Assembly: GCA_023381415.1 (NCBI GenBank)
Contig: JAMCUN010000002.1
Coordinates: forward strand, 12,932-58,270
Length of the DNA: 45,339 bases
From: Thermoplasmatota archaeon
GTDB taxonomy: Archaea; Thermoplasmatota; Thermoplasmata; Thermoplasmatales; GCA-001856825
Direction of reading: 5' to 3'
The position numbers and the translations under genes are program-made. Of this stretch, positions 40,812-45,339 are shown piece by piece; the stretch's first letter is position 1; the number at the start of each line of letters is the position of its first letter. The notes beneath the pieces were generated by a model, which searched no databases, had not been told where the DNA came from, and saw only the letters and a program-made list of their open reading frames with translations.

Positions 40812-43072
40812 GTGTAACCCCTCTTCCAGCGACGGATTATTGATGCATTTGAAGCCTTTAGCACGTTTTCCTCTCCCCTGGTAATGATAATTTCAGATCC
40901 CCCAGTTTTACCTAGGAAGATAGAATCCTCGCCCATCACATCCGAGAATTTCCCATCCAGTCCAGGCTTAACATCAACCAACCAGCATGATTGGGGCTCC
41001 GAGAAGAGAGCGAAATCCGTCCTCAAACCCAGAGAGGATATGTCCAAACTCGCCCCTACATTGGATCCCAACGTCATCTCCGAGAGTGCAACTGCAATGC
41101 CTCCGTCGGAAATATCGTGAACAGAATTCACAAGACCCGAATCAATGGATTTCAGGAGATTCCACCCCCTTCTCTTGAGAATTCTTGGATCAGAATAGGG
41201 AATTCTTCCGCCCGGCAGCTTCAATCTTCTGAAGTACAGGGATCCACCAAGGTCTGTAGTCGGCACTCCGATGAGGTAGATGGAACTCCCGGGTTCCTTG
41301 AAATCAGGAGTCACTGAATTCCTAATGTCTTTGACCCTGCCTACGCCGAGGATTGTAGGGAATGTTGGTATTCTCCTCTTTCCGGCTTCATTGTAGAAGG
41401 ATACGTTACCTGACACAAACGGAATGTCTAGAATGGAGGCAGAGTCGTGGAGTCCTCTCAGCATCTCGATGAATTCTCCCATGATTTCAGGCTTCTCAGG
41501 GTTTCCTGCATTGAGGCAGTCTGAGAATCCAAGAGGTTCTGCACCTACAGAAATAAGATTCCTAACTGTTTCATCCACCGCAGCCCTTCCTCCAAGATAG
41601 GGGTCGATTGCGGAATAGAATGGGTTAGAGCCGCTTGTGATGGCCACGCCTACTTCCTTATCCCAGTCCGCTTTTAAAACTGACGAATCAGTTGGCCCCT
41701 CCCTTCCGACTATGCCAGAAAAAGGCCCGATCACTGTGCTGCCCCGGACAGTATGGTCGTACTGCCTGACGGCAAACTCCTTCGTCCTAACGTTAGGGTC
41801 GGAGAGCAACGAGAGTAGCACCTTTCCAAAATCTGCAGGGTATTTTGGAAGCCACTGTACCACCTTCTTCTCCTTTATGGAAGATCGCCTATCATAGAGT
41901 TCTGGGGTTGTCATGAACTCAGTCGGGAGATCAAGGACTTTTCTGTTTCCAAAATATATTCTGAGCCTTCCCCCGGGTTCGCTTTCGCCTATTACTGCGG
42001 CGGGTATGTCCCATTCCTCCATGATTTCCAGGACTTTATTCACTTCCGAATTTCTCACTGCGAGCAACATTCTTTCCTGGCTTTCGGAGACCCAGATTTC
42101 CCAGGGAAGCATATTCACTTCCTTCAGGGGCACCCTGTCGAGGTAGACCTTCCCCCCCATGCCTCCTGCATTCAACATCTCCCCAACAACACTGCTGAGC
42201 CCTCCTCCTCCAAGGTCCTTCAGGGCGTAAACTAACCCTTTCCTGTTTGCTTCTAGGACTGCGTGAATGAGGGGTTCCTTGACTATTGGGCTCCCAAGTT
42301 GAACCGTTGTTATATTTTCGTTTCCGGACTCCATTACAGCAGATGCCATATTGACTCCGTGAATTCCATCCCTTCCAGTCTTGCCACCAGCTATGATCAG
42401 CTTGATACCCGGCTCTGAAACTGCAGAAGACCTGATCTCATTCTTCTTCACTATCCCGACGCATCCCACGTTCACTAGAACGTTAGGGGAGAAGAATTCG
42501 GAGTAGCATATGCCTCCGGATACCGTCGGTATTCCCACCCTGTTACCATAGTCCCTTATTCCTGAAATGACCCCATTTTCTATGAATTTCGGAGAAGGGA
42601 AACCCTTTATCTTCTTCGTTCCGAAGTACAGAGAATCTGTTACAGCAACTGGCTGGGCCCCCATGCTCAGTATGTCCCTCAGAATGCCGCCGACCCCGGT
42701 AGCCGCTCCTCCATACGGCTCTATTGCAGAAGGATGATTGTGGCTCTCTATCTTGAAAGCTACTGCAAGGTCATCATCAAGCGACACTAGACCTGCATCC
42801 CCCTCCGCAAGTGCCTTTGATCTGGCTATTCCGAATATGTATTTTTTGAGATGCAGCTTGGAGCTCTTGTAGCTGCAATGCTCGCTCCATGCCTGAGCGA
42901 TTGCCTGCATTTCCACATCCGTAGGATCCCTATGCTCCATTTCGAAAAATGATGCAGCACGCCTCATCTCCTCCACGGACAGCCCAAGCTGCATTTCCCT
43001 AGAGATCCTTAAGAGTTCCTCGGGACCCTTCCCTGAGATTTCTACCACGACTGAATGATCTTTATCAGCCAT
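40808..43072 (-). CDS. purL: Phosphoribosylformylglycinamidine synthase, large subunit
   Basis: 754 residues, the small-type PurL used with separate PurQ and PurS. It converts FGAR to FGAM with ATP in purine synthesis. Landmarks are WSEHCSYKSSKLHLKKY (about 66-82), KIESHNHPSAIEPYGGAATG (about 110-129), GGKTGRDGIHG, KDLGGGGLSS, and VHDISDGGIAVALSE in the second half. ATG 43072 overlaps the purS stop by eight bases. Order purS-purL-purQ with overlaps at both joints argues for one complex made in stoichiometric amounts. Confidence 0.97.
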   Translation of the reverse strand: MADKDHSVVVEISGKGPEELLRISREMQLGLSVEEMRRAASFFEMEHRDPTDVEMQAIAQAWSEHCSYKSSKLHLKKYIFGIARSKALAEGDAGLVSLDDDLAVAFKIESHNHPSAIEPYGGAATGVGGILRDILSMGAQPVAVTDSLYFGTKKIKGFPSPKFIENGVISGIRDYGNRVGIPTVSGGICYSEFFSPNVLVNVGCVGIVKKNEIRSSAVSEPGIKLIIAGGKTGRDGIHGVNMASAVMESGNENITTVQLGSPIVKEPLIHAVLEANRKGLVYALKDLGGGGLSSVVGEMLNAGGMGGKVYLDRVPLKEVNMLPWEIWVSESQERMLLAVRNSEVNKVLEIMEEWDIPAAVIGESEPGGRLRIYFGNRKVLDLPTEFMTTPELYDRRSSIKEKKVVQWLPKYPADFGKVLLSLLSDPNVRTKEFAVRQYDHTVRGSTVIGPFSGIVGREGPTDSSVLKADWDKEVGVAITSGSNPFYSAIDPYLGGRAAVDETVRNLISVGAEPLGFSDCLNAGNPEKPEIMGEFIEMLRGLHDSASILDIPFVSGNVSFYNEAGKRRIPTFPTILGVGRVKDIRNSVTPDFKEPGSSIYLIGVPTTDLGGSLYFRRLKLPGGRIPYSDPRILKRRGWNLLKSIDSGLVNSVHDISDGGIAVALSEMTLGSNVGASLDISSLGLRTDFALFSEPQSCWLVDVKPGLDGKFSDVMGEDSIFLGKTGGSEIIITRGEENVLKASNASIIRRWKRGYT

Positions 43073-43292
43073 CTACCACACACTCATTGATGACGGGATT
43101 CGCAAGGAGCTTCTCGCAGAACTCTTCTCCCGTCTTCTTGCTACCTTTTGTGAGGGTTATGAAATAAACCTTTCCTGTTCTCACGTCCTTTACATTGTCG
43201 TATCCGAGCAATTTCAGCGCCTTTAGAACGGAACCGCCCTCAGAATCCTCAACGGTTCTCTTGAGCGTAACGGTGATGCGGAGTTCTACCAT
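43065..43292 (-). CDS. purS: Phosphoribosylformylglycinamidine synthase subunit PurS
   Basis: 75 residues from ATG 43292 (MVELRITVTLKRTVEDSEGG). The longer frame from 43328 adds 12 residues with no family similarity. KALKLLGYDNVKDVRTGKVYFI is the conserved helix and strand. It bridges PurL and PurQ. TTTATCTATAAC on the minus strand (43310-43322) sits about 25 bases before the ATG, fitting a leaderless operon start for purSLQ, although the transporter upstream ends only 36 bases away. Confidence 0.93.
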   Translation of the reverse strand: MVELRITVTLKRTVEDSEGGSVLKALKLLGYDNVKDVRTGKVYFITLTKGSKKTGEEFCEKLLANPVINECVVDG

Positions 43293-43309
43293 GATTGCGG
43301 ATGTGATTG

Positions 43310-43322
43310 TTATAGATAAACT
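43310..43322 (-). promoter_or_regulatory. TATA element of the purSLQ operon
   Basis: On the minus strand, TTTATCTATA (complement within 43310-43322) is centred about 25 bases from the purS ATG at 43292 and lies just beyond the stop of the upstream transporter. Confidence 0.45.
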
Positions 43323-43328
43323 TGACAA

Positions 43329-45299
43329 TCAGCTGTACTTTATCACAAGGTCCATGAATATGTCCGATACGTCCTCGCACTTGTCCGTGACTGTCTCCAT
43401 GTACTCGTAAATCTCCTTCAGCTTCAGGAGCTTCACAGCATCGTTTATTTTGAATATTTCACCATAAGACTCCTCAAGCAGATCGTCAGCCCTGTTCTCA
43501 AGCTCGTTTATCCTCACTGTCTCCTTCATTATGTCTGCCATGTCGCTGTTCGTGAAGCTACCAAACAGGTTGAGTGCCCTGTTAACTTCTATCACTGCTT
43601 CAAGTATGATCTTGCTGAAGTCCTCCATCATCTTCGTCTTTTCTACTTTAAATAAAGAGATCCTCTTGGCTACCGCGTTGATGAAATCCAGGATATCGTC
43701 ATACTTCGTAGCAAGCATTCCGACATCTACAGACTCCAGGGGCTTCTGCATATGGTTCACCTTGTCATAAATCTCGTGGACAATGCCGTCTGCCTCATGC
43801 TCGATTTTCCTTATCTTCTCGGCTCTGTCGTGTAGGTTGTCATAGCGAGACGTCATCTCTACAAGTTCGCCAGCCCCTTCCCTCACCTTCTCTCCCAGTT
43901 TCTGGAGGTATTTAGAGAACTCGAGGAAAACGACAGATGAATCCTCGAGGGACAGACCCCTTGCCTCTGTCCCAAGCAGCCAGGTAAACAATCCCCCCAG
44001 GAGCATGAATATGAACACCAAGATAAACAGATTGTTCCATCCATAGTAAAGCTCGATTATGGGAAACATGAGCGTTCCTAACACAGCACCAAGTCTGCTG
44101 AATGCGGATGAAGTGCCCTGAGCGGTCGCCCTCAACCTTGTTGGAAAAATCTCAGTGGGAACGATCCACGTTGTGAGATTTGGTCCGACATTCTCGAAAA
44201 ACTGGTAAGCTGCTAGAGTGATGAGCATCACGTAGATGCCGTTTCCAAACGTCAGGGCGAAGATGAATGCGCTCACTGCCATCCCTACAAATCCGATTTC
44301 CTGTAACCTGAGCCTTCCCAGTCTCTCGATCACCATAAGGGCGACTATGAACCCCACGAGGACGATAACATCAAGCACTATTGTCCCCAGGATAGCGTGC
44401 ACCTTGTCCTGAATGGTGGTCCCCCCAAAACCCACTTTCTCTAGGATGGACGGTATCGATATCCCAACTCCATAGACACCTATGTCCATGAAAAACCATG
44501 GAATCCACGCAAACATGGTCCGTTTACGGTAAGCATTATTGAACAGCTCACTGACCCTCCCCTTTCTTTCAGGCTCAACTGAGGCCAGATCCTTGCTGTA
44601 ATCTAGGCCATACTTATCCTTTATATCCTGGATAACTTTGTTTGCATCTGAAGAACGGCCATTGGCAATAAGCCATCTGGGCGACTCTGGCATGGTATGT
44701 CTGAGGATCAGTACAACTACTGCTGGAACCACTCCGGATGCGAGCATTATTCTCCATGTATCTATCTTCATTCCGAAAAGATAGATGAAGTCAAACCTCC
44801 CTACAGAGAACCCTACCAGTGCGGCGACAAGGGAACCTATCCCCCAGAACATGAAAGTCCTTGTGACCAGTCTCCCCCTTTGCTGCTTCGGGGAAAACTC
44901 CGCAACATACGTGGAAGATACAGGATAATCCGCACCAATCCCGATACCAAGCAGTAGCCTGAAAATAATTAGTTGGTCGATATTTGTTGCGAGGGATGTC
45001 AGGAATCCGAAGAAGACGAAGAAAATGAGGTCAATGATATATAGTGTTCTCCTTCCGACTCTGTCAGCAAACCTCCCCAGGAACAACGCGCCGAAGAACA
45101 TACCAATCAGGGCAGATGACTGAAGCAGTCCGAGCTGGATCGCCCCCATTGTGGAAGGGGCAAGCCAGTTCTGGGATTCCACATAAATTAGCGCAACAGA
45201 TATGATGAAAAGGTCGTATCCATCAAGGAAAACGCCGGCGGCAGATAATGAAACTACTTTCCTCAAAAACCTATTCTGATTCTTGATGACCTCTTCCAT
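43329..45299 (-). CDS. MFS transporter fused to PhoU-like (DUF47) domain, probable phosphate transporter
   Basis: 656 residues from ATG 45299 (MEEVIKNQNRFLRKV); GGTGAT is spaced ten bases upstream, which favours this over GTG 45317. Residues ~20-450 are a 12-helix MFS unit of the sugar/phosphate symporter type: FLDGYDLFIISVALI, GRFADRVGRRTLYIIDLIF, MPESPRWLIANGRSSDA and VPTEIFPTRLRATAQG. Residues ~455-656 form an all-helical PhoU/DUF47-type domain, with KIRKIEHEADGIVHEIYDKV and RINELENRADDLLEESYGEI as its two repeats. In many microbes DUF47 proteins are separate partners of phosphate carriers, so this fusion points to phosphate uptake with built-in control. Substrate is inferred. Confidence 0.9.
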   Translation of the reverse strand: MEEVIKNQNRFLRKVVSLSAAGVFLDGYDLFIISVALIYVESQNWLAPSTMGAIQLGLLQSSALIGMFFGALFLGRFADRVGRRTLYIIDLIFFVFFGFLTSLATNIDQLIIFRLLLGIGIGADYPVSSTYVAEFSPKQQRGRLVTRTFMFWGIGSLVAALVGFSVGRFDFIYLFGMKIDTWRIMLASGVVPAVVVLILRHTMPESPRWLIANGRSSDANKVIQDIKDKYGLDYSKDLASVEPERKGRVSELFNNAYRKRTMFAWIPWFFMDIGVYGVGISIPSILEKVGFGGTTIQDKVHAILGTIVLDVIVLVGFIVALMVIERLGRLRLQEIGFVGMAVSAFIFALTFGNGIYVMLITLAAYQFFENVGPNLTTWIVPTEIFPTRLRATAQGTSSAFSRLGAVLGTLMFPIIELYYGWNNLFILVFIFMLLGGLFTWLLGTEARGLSLEDSSVVFLEFSKYLQKLGEKVREGAGELVEMTSRYDNLHDRAEKIRKIEHEADGIVHEIYDKVNHMQKPLESVDVGMLATKYDDILDFINAVAKRISLFKVEKTKMMEDFSKIILEAVIEVNRALNLFGSFTNSDMADIMKETVRINELENRADDLLEESYGEIFKINDAVKLLKLKEIYEYMETVTDKCEDVSDIFMDLVIKYS

Positions 45300-45339
45300 T
45301 CCACTGCTTATCACCACTTAAGATAATTAAATTGGCATT

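Noticed and set aside
1-45339. tRNA, rRNA, CRISPR and insertion sequences
   Set aside because: I looked for T-loop-like GTTCGAATCC patterns, GC-rich rRNA blocks, regularly spaced repeats and transposase motifs on both strands by eye and found none. A tRNAscan, Rfam or IS search could still find something I missed.

Overview
The window looks like a stretch of chromosome from an archaeon of the Thermoplasmatales or a close relative (inference). The information-processing genes are archaeal: ribosomal proteins L11, L1, L10, L12 and S17e, Spt5, SecE, an aIF2-beta with a TRAM domain, Alba, small primase PriS, archaeosine tRNA-guanine transglycosylase, and a CTP-type riboflavin kinase with a fused HTH. 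Many start codons lie 25-30 bases after an A/T-rich TATA element with no ribosome binding site, so leaderless transcription appears common. Internal operon genes often have GGTGA-type sites instead. There is no rRNA, tRNA, CRISPR array or intact insertion sequence.

Left part (1-5.6 kb) is loosely packed and partly decayed. It has a junction of two truncated genes at 1-339 and two divergently transcribed homologues of an unknown family, one carrying an in-frame amber codon (531-1367 and 1467-2402). It also has an acetyltransferase, GTP cyclohydrolase II, an unknown gene, and 700 bases with no gene.

5.6-9.4 kb is a copper-homeostasis locus. A TRASH-domain regulator faces a 46-residue YHS protein, a Cu+-type P1B ATPase and a dienoyl-CoA-reductase-like SDR. 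A 10-bp inverted repeat lies at the TATA position of both divergent promoters.

9.5-19.3 kb is a cell-surface sugar region: small unknown genes, then hddA, gmhA and hddC (GDP-heptose synthesis), a sulfatase-family enzyme, two GT4-type glycosyltransferases and an MFS transporter whose start is disrupted.

19.3-24 kb holds, on the minus strand, ftsZ-secE-spt5-rpl11-rpl1-rpl10-rpl12 plus a 50-residue membrane protein. Then come asparaginase diverging from pyrBI, and the tightly overlapped aIF2-beta / PIN nuclease / ribK set. At 28.1-29.3 kb a protein with two RHH motifs overlaps a short FtsZ-like protein that keeps the GTP-binding motifs but lacks the T7 loop and the C-terminal domain. This is the most interesting locus in the window.

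29.4-45.3 kb holds a nitrilase-family amidase, a polytopic membrane protein and Sua5. It continues with an RHH / phosphodiesterase-like / APS-kinase operon, Alba, TgtA lacking its usual zinc cysteines, a GNAT-like protein, S17e and PriS. It ends with a secreted membrane-anchored protein, purSLQ, and an MFS transporter fused to a PhoU-like (DUF47) domain.
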